From the NCBI GenBank assembly GCA_937991535.1, contig CALKHN010000040.1, positions 49,619-113,618 of the forward strand: a DNA stretch of 64,000 bases, given 5' to 3'. This stretch comes from an uncultured Sphingobacteriales bacterium. Its GTDB lineage: Bacteria; Bacteroidota; Bacteroidia; Chitinophagales; Chitinophagaceae. The notes below the pieces were generated by a model that saw nothing but the letters and a program-made list of their open reading frames with translations, did not search any database and had not been told where the DNA came from. The position numbers and the translations under genes are program-made. This document shows positions 8,272 through 16,953 of the stretch, one piece after another. Within the stretch, counting starts at the first letter, position 1. The number at the start of each line of letters is the position of its first letter.

Positions 8272-9201
8272 ATCAATGTAGGGTAACAGCTTTTGAATAA
8301 GATTGTCCGTTACCAAATGAACTTGTCTCAGATCATCTTCATTTTGAAAGTTGCCATGCTGTAAACGATACTGGATAACGGCATTACCCACCTGATATTT
8401 TATATAAGGATGTGCTTTTAACTCGTCTATGCCGGCAGTATTGATATTGATTTTCTTTATCGCTCCGGCATCGCATTGCAGGTGGCCTTTTATTTGTTGA
8501 AAAACGGTGTCGCTGATCCCATACACTTCCGCAACCTGCTCTACATTGTAAAAGCCCCCTAATTTTTCCCTGAAACTGATGATGCGGATAGCCAGTTTAC
8601 TGCCAATACCCGGTAAGGCAATAAAAGCCGTAGTATCGGCGGTATTAATAGGAACCATACCTACAGTATGTTTTGCGCTTCTGGCAGCAAAAGAAGGAGG
8701 GTACACGTTCTTATCTTTACTTTGCGATACATGTGCAGCAATGCGCACATAGGGCAACAACCTTTCATAATCAGGCTTTCTTAATCCATATATTTTGCCA
8801 ATATCTTCTGCTTTATAAAACTTACCGCCTTTTGCTATAAAATTTTGTATGGTTTGAATGGTTCTGCCGGATATGCCTAAACGTTGCCATTCGGAGGGAT
8901 TTAACGTATTGGGGTCAAAATAAAATGTTTCTGATTTTACAGGCTTACTATACGAGATGGCTGATGATGCAGGATAAAATATTTCGCCCGAATCAATATA
9001 TTTTCCCGCAAGTGCGGCCTGTTGCTCCAGTTGTGCAATATCATGCTCAAATCTGACAAATTCTTTACCATCAAATGGTTCATCCGGGGTAAACAGCAAA
9101 GGTGCAAACCACACGCCGGCCAGTATAGCCAGCAGTGCAATAATCCCATTGCGTTCTTTTTTACTGAAATTAAAATATTCCTTCACCCGGTTAGCATTCA
9201 T
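8266..9201 (-). CDS. Membrane-anchored helix-hairpin-helix protein (ComEA-like)
   Basis: A 311-residue protein with a single N-terminal membrane segment (about 18-36, IIALLAILAGVWFAPLLF) after a basic start, then a long extracytoplasmic part. It carries repeated helix-hairpin-helix motifs, such as INTADTTAFIALPGIGSKLAIRII (positions ~184-207), INTAGIDELKAHPYIKYQVG, and related units near 99 and 120. HhH domains bind DNA non-specifically, and the ComEA family helps DNA uptake. Here only the domain type is supported and competence is an inference. The genes around it do not point to a pathway. Confidence 0.85.
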   Translation of the reverse strand: MNANRVKEYFNFSKKERNGIIALLAILAGVWFAPLLFTPDEPFDGKEFVRFEHDIAQLEQQAALAGKYIDSGEIFYPASSAISYSKPVKSETFYFDPNTLNPSEWQRLGISGRTIQTIQNFIAKGGKFYKAEDIGKIYGLRKPDYERLLPYVRIAAHVSQSKDKNVYPPSFAARSAKHTVGMVPINTADTTAFIALPGIGSKLAIRIISFREKLGGFYNVEQVAEVYGISDTVFQQIKGHLQCDAGAIKKININTAGIDELKAHPYIKYQVGNAVIQYRLQHGNFQNEDDLRQVHLVTDNLIQKLLPYIDY

Positions 9202-9349
9202 ACGTTGGTGTATATCATTTGAAAGTTACATAATAAAAGGAATGAAAAGCTGATAATAATAAAATTATCTCATCAAAGGACATTCGGAGAAGTGTTTACC
9301 AGTAATAAATTAATGAATGTTCATCCGCATAAGGCGGCTGTGGGGAGAA

Positions 9350-10126
9350 TTACAAGGCTATGCTCAATCGGTCGTAAGCCAGTTGTATTCCTTCGGGCAA
9401 TTCGCTGCTTACGTCAGCATGTTTTCCCAACTGGTGGCTTATATGTGTAAAATAAGCTGCGGGTATTTGCATATCCTGTACTTCATTTATGGCTTCGCTT
9501 AAATTAAAATGGGAGATGTGTTCTTCCCTGCGGAGCGCATTTAATACCATTACTTCGCTACCCCTTATTTTCTCTTTGCTGCTCTCCTCTATACGGTTGG
9601 CATCGGTGATGTAAGTGAACTTCCCAAACCGAAAGCCCAATACGGGCATTTGCATATGCCATACCAGCACCGGCGTAATTACAAGATCGTTGATCTGAAA
9701 GGGGTCTGAACTGATGGTATTGAGATGGATGTTGGGTGCTCCCGGATATTTCTTTTCGGTAAAGGCATAGGGAAATTCCCTGATGATCACTTCCAGCGTC
9801 ATTTCATTGCCATAAATTTCCATGGGCTTTTGCATGAAATAGTTGAACCCCCTTACATCGTCCAACCCTGCCACATGATCTTTATGCGGGTGCGTAAATA
9901 TAACTGCATCCAAATGTTTTATGTTCTCCCTCAACATCTGGTAACGAAAATCCGGACCCGAATCAACCACAACAGTAGTATGTTCAGATTGTACAAGTAT
10001 GCTTGAGCGCAACCGTTTATCCTTCCTGTCTGTTGAAGTACAAACATCGCAACTGCAGCCAATCATAGGCACGCCACTGCTGGTACCCGTACCCAAAAAT
10101 GTAATTTTAATATCAGGGTAACTCAC
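9350..10126 (-). CDS. PhnP-like MBL-fold metallo-hydrolase
   Basis: A 258-residue metallo-beta-lactamase-fold enzyme. The opening TFLGTGTSSGVPMIGCSCDVC matches the PhnP/phosphodiesterase subgroup, and the metal-binding motif HPHKDHVAGLDD is near 80-91. Further ligands are an Asp in FTYITDANRI and a His near the end (FTHISHQ). PhnP itself is a cyclic phosphodiesterase of phosphonate breakdown, but no other phn gene is here, so substrate is unknown. The start codon is GTG, directly after a TAGCTTTG promoter box. Confidence 0.88.
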   Translation of the reverse strand: MSYPDIKITFLGTGTSSGVPMIGCSCDVCTSTDRKDKRLRSSILVQSEHTTVVVDSGPDFRYQMLRENIKHLDAVIFTHPHKDHVAGLDDVRGFNYFMQKPMEIYGNEMTLEVIIREFPYAFTEKKYPGAPNIHLNTISSDPFQINDLVITPVLVWHMQMPVLGFRFGKFTYITDANRIEESSKEKIRGSEVMVLNALRREEHISHFNLSEAINEVQDMQIPAAYFTHISHQLGKHADVSSELPEGIQLAYDRLSIAL

Positions 10127-10130
10127 GTGT

Positions 10131-10138
10131 CAAAGCTA
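10131..10138 (-). promoter_or_regulatory. Bacteroidota -7 box (TAGCTTTG) abutting a GTG start
   Basis: Exact TAnnTTTG match on the minus strand. Just 4 nt (ACAC) lie between its last G and the GTG start codon at 10126, so transcription would begin at or within the start codon. Confidence 0.45.
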
Positions 10139-10239
10139 AAAGAAAATGTACAATAGCAATTGTAAATTTACAGAAGAAGTAAAATTAAAAAGTGTATCAG
10201 CCTAAATTACAGCCAAATTACTGTTATTGATAAACCACT

Positions 10240-10509
10240 CTATTCATTGGCGGGTTTGGCCATTAATTCCTCGTATAACTTTTGCGAATCGTGAGTAAGC
10301 GCATCAAACGTTATTTCCAACTCGGGCATAAGATCGGCCAAGGTAGTGATGCGGCCTTCCAGGGTAAGAAATTTATTAAGTACCACCACCTTCCTTTGCT
10401 GTAAAATGCAATACCCACTTTGAAAAGTACCTCTTTCATACCGTATCACATAGCCGGCTTCTTCCAGTATGGCTTCAATTTTATTTAAGGTCGGTTGATT
10501 AATCTTCAT
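10240..10509 (-). CDS. Small hypothetical protein
   Basis: An 89-residue protein starting MKINQPTLNK and ending AKPANE. It opens with a helix (TLNKIEAILEEAGYVIRYERG), followed by a short strand-rich stretch (GYCILQQRKVVVLNKFLTLEGR) and a helical tail. An in-frame TTG 7 codons upstream is possible, but the ATG is preferred because GGAG sits 11 nt before it. The gene lies between the MBL hydrolase and porX on the same strand. Function is not recognised. Confidence 0.8.
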   Translation of the reverse strand: MKINQPTLNKIEAILEEAGYVIRYERGTFQSGYCILQQRKVVVLNKFLTLEGRITTLADLMPELEITFDALTHDSQKLYEELMAKPANE

Positions 10510-10534
10510 CTTGTTGTTTTCTCCTGGCAAAGAT

Positions 10535-10645
10535 ATACGATTTGAAATTTGAAATGTAAAATTTGAAGTCCCAACTAATGCACATCCCTTTCTGCCGCTA
10601 TATTACGAGCTGAGGGGCCAATCTCAAATCTTAAACTTCAAAATT
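10535..10645. repeat. Short-word repeat with inverted arms between porX and the small gene
   Basis: GATTTGAAATTTGAAAT-type words (10540-10569) face an inverted counterpart (CTCAAATCTTAAACTTCAAAATT, given as 10623-10645) across about 50 bp. Words match those just after tig. No gene is visible between the arms. Confidence 0.45.
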
Positions 10646-12200
10646 ACTTATTCGTCATCCTTACTACCGGCACAATCATTTCCTCCACACTTATACCCCC
10701 ATGCTGAAATGTGTTTTTGTAATAGTTTGAATAATAGTTATAGTTATTAGGATAACAGAGATAACCATCTTCTTTGGCAAATATAAAGGAAGAGTTAACG
10801 GAGGGCACTGGCAGCCCCGCTTCTTTTGGGTCGCGAAAAGCCAGTACTTCCTTAGGCTCATAATTAAGATTTCGCCCGTGTTTATACCTCAAATTGCTGG
10901 TGGTTTGCTTATCTCCAATCACTTTGTAAGGCGTTTTAACCCTTACACTTCCATGATCCGTTGCCACTATCAGCGTGAGGGGCTTTTCTCCAATTTTTTT
11001 GAGTGCCTGGTGCAGGGGCGAATGCTCAAACCAACTGGCGGTAATACTTCTGTAACTGGTTTCATCACTTGCCAGCTCTTTCAGCACTTCCATTTCCGTT
11101 CTTGCATGGCTCAGCATATCCACAAAATTGTATACTATGATGTTGATGTCATTTTCCAAAAGATTATGGATATTGTCAACCAGTTTTTGACCGTCCTGGT
11201 GATTAAGCACTTTGGTATAGGAATATTTAACATCGCCTTTGTACAAACGCTTTAGCTGCGCTTTCAAAAACTCCTCTTCATACAGGTTTTTTCCACCTTC
11301 CTCCTCATCGTTTTTCCATTGTGCCTGAAAATGTTTTTCAATGTCCATGGGCATCATCCCGGCAAAAATGGCGTTGCGGCAATACTGTGTAGCAGTTGGC
11401 AGTATTGAATAAAAGGTTTCTTCTTCCTGTATCCGAAATGTTTCGGCAAACGCTGGCTGAATAGTTTTCCATTGATCGTAACGCAGGTTATCAATTAAAG
11501 CAACAAACAAGGGCTTTCCTTTTTCAATATGGGGCAATATTTTATACCGGAATAAAGTATGGCTCATAATGGGTGCATCGGTGCTTTTAGGATTCACCCA
11601 GGAAGCATAATTTCTGCTGATAAACTTAAAAAATTCGGTATTGGCTTCACTTTTCTGTGATTGAAATACCTCCCGCATTTCAGGACTGTCGCTTTTTTCC
11701 ATTTCCAGTTCCCAATACACCAATTTTTTATAGAGTTCCATCCACTCGTTATAATTTGGATTGCTGTTTAAAGCCATAAAAAGATTGCGAAACTCCTGCT
11801 GGTATGCACTTGTTGTTTTTTCGGCCACCAGCCTGCGGTTATCAATTATTTTTTTTAAACTCAGTAACACCTGGTTGGGATTAACCGGCTTGATCAGGTA
11901 ATCACTGATCTGAGAACCAATGGCGTCATCCATCAGGTTTTCCGTTTCATTTTTGGTAATGAGCACTACAGGCAACTGCTGATTGATCTCTTTTATCCTG
12001 GACAATGTTTCCAGCCCGCTAATGCCAGGCATTGTTTCGTCGAGCAATACTACATCTACTATATTTTCCTTCACGTAGTCCAGCGCATCATACCCGTTGG
12101 TGAGTGTTTGCACTTCGTATCCTTTGTTCTCCAAAAAAAGTTTTTGCGACTGGAGGCTCTCCATTTCATCATCAACCCAAAGTATTTTTGCCAAAGACAT
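10644..12200 (-). CDS. porX: PorX-type response regulator with PglZ domain
   Basis: Response regulator of the type IX secretion/gliding system in Bacteroidota. It has 518 residues: an N-terminal CheY-like receiver (about 4-122) with acidic pair Asp10/Asp11, phospho-acceptor Asp54 in LLDETMPGI and Lys104 in LIKPVNP, then an alkaline-phosphatase-superfamily PglZ domain. Metal or nucleophile motifs include ALIDNLRYDQW near 234-244, LPTATQYCR near 268-275 and ATDHGS near 420. PorX proteins are known to act with the sensor PorY and with the extracytoplasmic sigma factor SigP, and the PglZ domain is reported to hydrolyse nucleotides. No PorY or T9SS structural gene is in the window. Confidence 0.9.
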   Translation of the reverse strand: MSLAKILWVDDEMESLQSQKLFLENKGYEVQTLTNGYDALDYVKENIVDVVLLDETMPGISGLETLSRIKEINQQLPVVLITKNETENLMDDAIGSQISDYLIKPVNPNQVLLSLKKIIDNRRLVAEKTTSAYQQEFRNLFMALNSNPNYNEWMELYKKLVYWELEMEKSDSPEMREVFQSQKSEANTEFFKFISRNYASWVNPKSTDAPIMSHTLFRYKILPHIEKGKPLFVALIDNLRYDQWKTIQPAFAETFRIQEEETFYSILPTATQYCRNAIFAGMMPMDIEKHFQAQWKNDEEEGGKNLYEEEFLKAQLKRLYKGDVKYSYTKVLNHQDGQKLVDNIHNLLENDINIIVYNFVDMLSHARTEMEVLKELASDETSYRSITASWFEHSPLHQALKKIGEKPLTLIVATDHGSVRVKTPYKVIGDKQTTSNLRYKHGRNLNYEPKEVLAFRDPKEAGLPVPSVNSSFIFAKEDGYLCYPNNYNYYSNYYKNTFQHGGISVEEMIVPVVRMTNK

Positions 12201-12227
12201 GAATATTTATTTTTATGTTTAGCTAAT

Positions 12228-12235
12228 CAAATGTA
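12228..12235 (-). promoter_or_regulatory. Bacteroidota -7 box (TACATTTG) for porX
   Basis: Exact TAnnTTTG match on the minus strand about 27 nt before the porX ATG, back to back with the HD-gene promoter. Confidence 0.5.
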
Positions 12236-12255
12236 GTTATTCATTTCCCGCTTTT

Positions 12256-12263
12256 TACCTTTG
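12256..12263 (+). promoter_or_regulatory. Bacteroidota -7 box (TACCTTTG) for the HD hydrolase and lpx genes
   Basis: Exact TAnnTTTG match 32 nt before the HD hydrolase ATG. It could drive the HD gene and lpxD. Confidence 0.5.
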
Positions 12264-12295
12264 CGGCGGTTCCTTTATTTTTTTAACATATTTAC

Positions 12296-13501
12296 ATGCC
12301 TTTCCGAAAAATCATCAACGACCCCGTATATGGATTTATTACTGTAAACAACCCGTTGATATTTGAAATTATTTCACATCCCTGGTATCAGCGTCTGCGC
12401 CGCATTAAGCAAATGGCTCTGGCGCATTTGGTATATCCCGGAGCCGTTCATACCCGCCTGCACCATTCTTTGGGAGCATACCATTTAATGTGCAATGCTT
12501 TGCAGGTGTTACAGGAAAAAGGAATATTCATCAGTGAAACTGAAGATACTGGTGCAAAGATTGCTATACTTTTACATGATATAGGACATGGCCCCTTTTC
12601 GCATGCACTGGAAAGCGTTCTGATGGAAAATGTTCATCACGAAGAACTTTCTCTTTTACTGATGCAGGAGTTAAACCAGCAATTTAGCGGACAGCTTCAA
12701 ACAGCGATTGATATCTTCACCAATACTTATCCCAAAAAATTTTTGCATCAGTTGGTAAGCGGCCAATTAGACGTTGACCGTATGGATTATCTTACCCGTG
12801 ATAGTTTTTTTACCGGCGTAAGCGAAGGCGTTATCGGATACGACCGGATCATAAAAATGCTTACCGTGCACAATGGTGAGCTAATGGTGGAGGAGAAGGC
12901 GATATACTCCATCGAAAAATTTTTAGTGGCGCGCAGGCTTATGTACTGGCAGGTGTATTTACATAAAACTGTACTGGCAGCAGAAATGATGCTTGTTAAG
13001 ATTCTTGAACGAGCCAGGGAAACAGGTATGGAAAATACCGGACGTTTACAGGAAAGCATATTGAAATCGTTTTTGTTAAATCAATATAAAGGAACCATAG
13101 CCCTGCATCTGGAGCAGTTTTGCCAACTAGACGATACAGATATTGTAGCTGCTATAAAAAGCTGGTGCCATCATCCCGATAAAATATTGTCCCTGTTATG
13201 CAGAGGGATCATGAACCGGAATTTGCTCAAGGTAAAGCTACAAAGTAGCCCTATCCCTGAAAAAGAAATAGATAAGCAGAAAAAAAACGTAATGGAACGG
13301 CTTAATATTAATGAAAGGGATGCTTCTTATCTTGTTTTTACCGGGGAAGCTGTAAACCGCACATACAATCCTTACAATGAAAAGATCAATATCCTTTTCA
13401 AAGACGGTGCGGTCAAAGATATATCTCAGGTAGATAACGCCCTCATACAACATAGCCTTTCGGGGGCCGTGAAAAAATTTTACATTTGTTATCTCAAATA
13501 A
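12296..13501 (+). CDS. HD-domain phosphohydrolase
   Basis: A 401-residue metal-dependent phosphohydrolase of the HD superfamily, dGTPase/SAMHD1-like branch. The start is PFRKIINDPVYGFITV, typical of the family. The metal site is built from His57-type residues in TRLHHSLG (53-60), His94-Asp95 in LLHDIGHGPFSH and an Asp in LDVDRMDYLTRD (near 161). The substrate is likely a nucleotide, but no specificity residue can be read here. It sits directly upstream of lpxD (6-bp gap), an arrangement common in Bacteroidota, though no functional link with lipid A is known to me. Confidence 0.88.
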   Translation: MPFRKIINDPVYGFITVNNPLIFEIISHPWYQRLRRIKQMALAHLVYPGAVHTRLHHSLGAYHLMCNALQVLQEKGIFISETEDTGAKIAILLHDIGHGPFSHALESVLMENVHHEELSLLLMQELNQQFSGQLQTAIDIFTNTYPKKFLHQLVSGQLDVDRMDYLTRDSFFTGVSEGVIGYDRIIKMLTVHNGELMVEEKAIYSIEKFLVARRLMYWQVYLHKTVLAAEMMLVKILERARETGMENTGRLQESILKSFLLNQYKGTIALHLEQFCQLDDTDIVAAIKSWCHHPDKILSLLCRGIMNRNLLKVKLQSSPIPEKEIDKQKKNVMERLNINERDASYLVFTGEAVNRTYNPYNEKINILFKDGAVKDISQVDNALIQHSLSGAVKKFYICYLK

Positions 13502-13506
13502 TATTT

Positions 13507-14553
13507 ATGACGTTCACTGCCGCACAAATAGCTATGCTGATTAACGGTAAAATTGAAGGCAATGCCGATGCAGGTGTAAGTTCATTCAGCAAAATTGAAG
13601 AGGCAACAGAAGGTCAGTTGGCTTTTCTTGCCAATCCCAAATACGAGGATTACCTGTATACTACCAAGGCGTCCGTAATTATCATTAATGAATCGCTTGA
13701 GCTAAAAGAAAAGGTAAGTGGAACACTGATAAGGGTTCCGGATGCGTATAGCGCGTTTGCCACTTTACTGACCAAATACCAGGAAATGATGTCACAGCAG
13801 CTAACGGGTATTCAACAACCTTCTTATATTGCTGCTTCTGCCCATATAGGAACAAATGTTTTTGTTGGAGCTTTCGCCTACATCGGTGAAAAGGCTGAAA
13901 TTGGAAACAATGTGAAAATATATCCATATACCTTTATTGGTGATAACGTTAAAATCGGTGACCATTCTGTTATCCACCCTTCAGTAACCATATATCATCA
14001 TTGTAAAATAGGAAAAAAGGTTATTATCCACGCCGGCACTATTGTTGGAAGCGATGGTTTTGGCTTTGCTCCGCAGGCAGACGGCAGTTTTAAAAAAGTT
14101 CCGCAAATTGGAAACGTAGAAATAGAAGACAATGTGGAAGTGGGCGCCAATGCTACTATAGACCGGGCAACTATCGGTTCAACCATTATAAGGGCAGGCG
14201 CAAAGTTAGACAACCTGATCCAGGTGGCTCACAACGTAGAAGTGGGGCGTAATACCGTAATTGCCGCGCAGGCTGGCGTTAGCGGGAGTACCAAAATTGG
14301 GAATAATGTTATGATTGGGGGACAGGCAGGTATTGTAGGGCATATCAGCATAGCGGATGGCGCCAGGATCAATGCACAAAGCGGGGTAAGCAAATCTATC
14401 AAGCAACCCAAAGCGGCAGTAACAGGATCTCCTGCTCATGATTATACCAGTGCCTTGCGCAGCCAGGCCATATCCCGGAAGCTGCCGGATTTTGAGAAAA
14501 GAATCCTGGAACTGGAGGCGCTGATCAAACAGCTGCTCGCTGAAAAAGTATAA
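13507..14553 (+). CDS. lpxD: UDP-3-O-(3-hydroxyacyl)glucosamine N-acyltransferase
   Basis: Third committed step of lipid A synthesis: transfers an R-3-hydroxyacyl chain from ACP to the 2-amino group of UDP-3-acyl-glucosamine. It has 348 residues. The uridine-binding N-terminal domain is followed by a left-handed beta-helix of hexapeptide repeats (for example IGNNVKIYPYTFIGDNVKIG) and a helical C-terminus. Catalytic His lies in QVAHNVEVGR near 242. GSDGFGF is conserved. The ATG at 13507 follows the HD gene by 5 nt, and an upstream TTG would overlap that gene. Confidence 0.95.
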   Translation: MTFTAAQIAMLINGKIEGNADAGVSSFSKIEEATEGQLAFLANPKYEDYLYTTKASVIIINESLELKEKVSGTLIRVPDAYSAFATLLTKYQEMMSQQLTGIQQPSYIAASAHIGTNVFVGAFAYIGEKAEIGNNVKIYPYTFIGDNVKIGDHSVIHPSVTIYHHCKIGKKVIIHAGTIVGSDGFGFAPQADGSFKKVPQIGNVEIEDNVEVGANATIDRATIGSTIIRAGAKLDNLIQVAHNVEVGRNTVIAAQAGVSGSTKIGNNVMIGGQAGIVGHISIADGARINAQSGVSKSIKQPKAAVTGSPAHDYTSALRSQAISRKLPDFEKRILELEALIKQLLAEKV

Positions 14554-14586
14554 TATCTTCTTATATACTGAAGGCGAATAACTTAC

Positions 14587-14618
14587 TATCGGGCGTTCAT
14601 CCCTATCTTTGCCCGATA
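14587..14618. promoter_or_regulatory. Inverted repeat bracketing the lpxC promoter
   Basis: TATCGGGC (14587-14594) and GCCCGATA (14611-14618) form an 8-bp inverted repeat. The TATCTTTG promoter box (14604-14611) lies in its loop. It may be an operator or an attenuating hairpin. Confidence 0.4.
14604..14611 (+). promoter_or_regulatory. Bacteroidota -7 box (TATCTTTG) for lpxC-fabZ
   Basis: Exact TAnnTTTG match, 20 nt before the lpxC-fabZ ATG. Confidence 0.55.
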
Positions 14619-14631
14619 ACAAAAACGCATA

Positions 14632-16035
14632 ATGAACGCAAAATTCAATCCTGATAAACAGCACACACTTAAATCGGCAGTGAGTATTTCCGGAACGGGT
14701 TTACACACAGGCATTAAAGTGGATATGATATTAAACCCCGCAAATGCAGGCTTTGGGATTCAATTCCAGCGTATTGACCTTGCAGGGCAACCCATTATTA
14801 AGGCGGATTGCGACCTCGTTACCGATACTTCCCGCGGAACAACACTTGAAGATAAAGGTGTTAAAGTAAGCACTGTTGAACATATTCTGGCCGCATTGGT
14901 AGGTATGGGTGTTGATAATTGTCTTGTTGAATTAAACGGTCCTGAAATACCTATAATTGACGGCAGTTCGGCTCCCTTTGTAGAGATTATTGAAGAAGCC
15001 GAGGTAATGGAGCAGGAAGCTGCAAAACTGTGGTATACCATTGACAGCAATATTACATATTACGACGATGAAAAAAGGGTAGAAATGGTGGCTATGCCCG
15101 CTATGGAATACCAGATAACAACCCTCATTGATTTTAACAGTCCCGTTTTGGGAACACAGCATGCAGGCTTAAAGCATCTGAAAAATTTTAAATCGGAGAT
15201 CGCACCTTGCCGCACTTTTTGTTTTTTGCACGAACTGGAAATGCTCCTGGAGAATAATCTCATAAAAGGTGGTGATATTAATAACGCCATTGTAGTAGTA
15301 GATAAACCGGTAAGCGAAGCCGAAATGGAACGCCTGGGCAAAACTTTTGGCAGAAAGAAGATGGAGGTGAAAAGTGGCGGGTATCTTAATAATCTTGAGT
15401 TACGGTTTCCGAATGAGCCGGCACGCCATAAGCTATTGGATATAATCGGCGACCTGGCGCTTATAGGCACCCCCGTTAAAACGCATATTATTGCCAACCG
15501 TCCGGGGCATTCTTCAAACGTAAGTTTTGCCAAAAAGATAAAGCAGCACATTAAAGTAAACAAGCAAATGCTTGACGTACCCATATACGATCCTAACCAG
15601 GTACCTATATATACGACCCAGCAAATTGAAAAAACACTTCCCCACCGCTATCCTTTTTTGCTGGTTGATAAAATAATTGAGCTTACCGATACAAGAATAG
15701 TAGGTATTAAGAATGTGACCTTTAACGAGCCCTTTTTTGTGGGACATTTTCCTGGTAACCCAATTATGCCCGGTGTGTTGCAAATAGAAGCGCTTGCACA
15801 AACCGGCGGCATATTAGCCATTAATGCGCTGCCCCCGGGAGAATATGATACCTATTTTGTTAAAATGGACAATGCCCGTTTCCGTCAGAAAGTGGTTCCG
15901 GGTGATACGATGATATTGAAAATGGAGCTCAATGCTCCTATTCGCAGGGGAATGTGTGAGATGCAGGGAACGGTATATATTGGAAATAAAATTGCAACTG
16001 AAGCCACGCTGATGGCACAATTAGTGAAGCGGTAA
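14632..16035 (+). CDS. lpxC: Fused LpxC deacetylase / FabZ dehydratase
   Basis: Bifunctional 467-residue protein. Residues 1-310 are LpxC, the zinc deacetylase that commits UDP-3-acyl-GlcNAc to lipid A: opening HTLKSAVSISGTGLHTG, His84 in TVEHILAAL, the His/Asp pair in RHKLLDIIGDLAL and the base His in NRPGHSSN. Residues about 325-467 are FabZ, the beta-hydroxyacyl-ACP dehydratase of fatty acid synthesis, with LPHRYPFLLVDKI, the catalytic GHFPGNPIMPGVLQIEAL (His and Glu) and a hot-dog fold. The fusion is a known Bacteroidota trait that couples lipid A to fatty acid supply. Confidence 0.96.
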   Translation: MNAKFNPDKQHTLKSAVSISGTGLHTGIKVDMILNPANAGFGIQFQRIDLAGQPIIKADCDLVTDTSRGTTLEDKGVKVSTVEHILAALVGMGVDNCLVELNGPEIPIIDGSSAPFVEIIEEAEVMEQEAAKLWYTIDSNITYYDDEKRVEMVAMPAMEYQITTLIDFNSPVLGTQHAGLKHLKNFKSEIAPCRTFCFLHELEMLLENNLIKGGDINNAIVVVDKPVSEAEMERLGKTFGRKKMEVKSGGYLNNLELRFPNEPARHKLLDIIGDLALIGTPVKTHIIANRPGHSSNVSFAKKIKQHIKVNKQMLDVPIYDPNQVPIYTTQQIEKTLPHRYPFLLVDKIIELTDTRIVGIKNVTFNEPFFVGHFPGNPIMPGVLQIEALAQTGGILAINALPPGEYDTYFVKMDNARFRQKVVPGDTMILKMELNAPIRRGMCEMQGTVYIGNKIATEATLMAQLVKR

Positions 16036-16057
16036 CTGATGAATATTATCTTTTCCT

Positions 16058-16065
16058 TACTTTTG
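16058..16065 (+). promoter_or_regulatory. Bacteroidota -7 box (TACTTTTG) upstream of lpxA
   Basis: Exact TAnnTTTG match. The predicted start of transcription falls at the first base of the hairpin at 16071. Confidence 0.4.
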
Positions 16066-16070
16066 CCCTC

Positions 16071-16095
16071 GTCAGGAAACCACCTGACATTTTTT
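16071..16095 (+). terminator. Terminator-like hairpin between lpxC-fabZ and lpxA
   Basis: GTCAGG (16071-16076) pairs perfectly with CCTGAC (16083-16088) over a 6-nt loop, followed by ATTTTTTAT. It can end the lpxC-fabZ transcript, but for a transcript starting at the box above it would be a 5' hairpin. Confidence 0.6.
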
Positions 16096-16146
16096 ATATC
16101 TATATCAAATACTTTTTGCAAGGATTCCAATAAGAAATAATCATCA

Positions 16147-16953
16147 ATGATTCACCCCCACACATATATTCACCCCAACGCCAAACTGGCCACCAATGTA
16201 AAAGTTGATCCTTTCACTGTAATTCACCATAATGTAGAAGTAGGTGAAGGCACCTGGATTGGAAGCAACGTAACCATTATGGAAGGCGCAAGAATTGGCA
16301 AAAATTGCCGCATCTTTCCGGGAGCGGTTATTTCGGCCATCCCGCAAGACCTGAAATTTGCAGGAGAAAATTCACTTGTTGAAGTTGGTAACGATACCAC
16401 CATCCGTGAATTTGTTACCATTAACAGGGGTACTAAAGAAAGAGGGAAAACTACCGTTGGTAATAATTGCCTCATACAAGCCTATAGCCATATAGCCCAC
16501 GACTGCTCTGTTGGAAACAACTGTATTATTACAAACAATACACAAATGGCAGGGCATGTGGTAATGGGCGACTGGTCTATACTCGGTGGTATGTGTGCTG
16601 TGCACCAGTTTGTAAAAATTGGCGCTCATTCCTATGTAGGCGGTGGCTCACTCGTTGGCAAAGATGTGCCACCCTATATTAAAGCCGCCCGCCAGCCGCT
16701 TAGTTATGCCGGCGTAAATTCCATCGGTCTTAAACGCAGGGGATTTACCATAGATAAGATCAACCATATATTGGATATTTACAGAATTATTTATAATAAG
16801 GGCTTAAATACCTCCCAGGCAGTGGAAATTCTGGAAGAAGAATTCCAGGCCACGGATGAAAGAGATGAGATCGTAACTTTTATCCGCGAAAGCGGAAGAG
16901 GCATCATTAAACGCTACACTAAAAACAGCGTGGATGACGATATCGTTGATTAA
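16147..16953 (+). CDS. lpxA: Acyl-ACP--UDP-N-acetylglucosamine O-acyltransferase
   Basis: First step of lipid A synthesis: adds a 3-hydroxyacyl chain to O3 of UDP-GlcNAc. Its 268 residues are close to the usual 255-265. The beta-helix of hexapeptide repeats starts at residue 1 (IHPHTYIHPNAKLATNVKVD). The catalytic His is in IAHDCSVGNNC near 118-128, and the C-terminus is helical as expected. Its last 20 bp overlap the next gene, so the ABC ATPase is translationally coupled to it. Confidence 0.96.
   Translation: MIHPHTYIHPNAKLATNVKVDPFTVIHHNVEVGEGTWIGSNVTIMEGARIGKNCRIFPGAVISAIPQDLKFAGENSLVEVGNDTTIREFVTINRGTKERGKTTVGNNCLIQAYSHIAHDCSVGNNCIITNNTQMAGHVVMGDWSILGGMCAVHQFVKIGAHSYVGGGSLVGKDVPPYIKAARQPLSYAGVNSIGLKRRGFTIDKINHILDIYRIIYNKGLNTSQAVEILEEEFQATDERDEIVTFIRESGRGIIKRYTKNSVDDDIVD

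Noticed and set aside
14632..16035. LpxC-FabZ fusion as a novelty
   Set aside because: This fusion is well known in Bacteroidota and is not novel.
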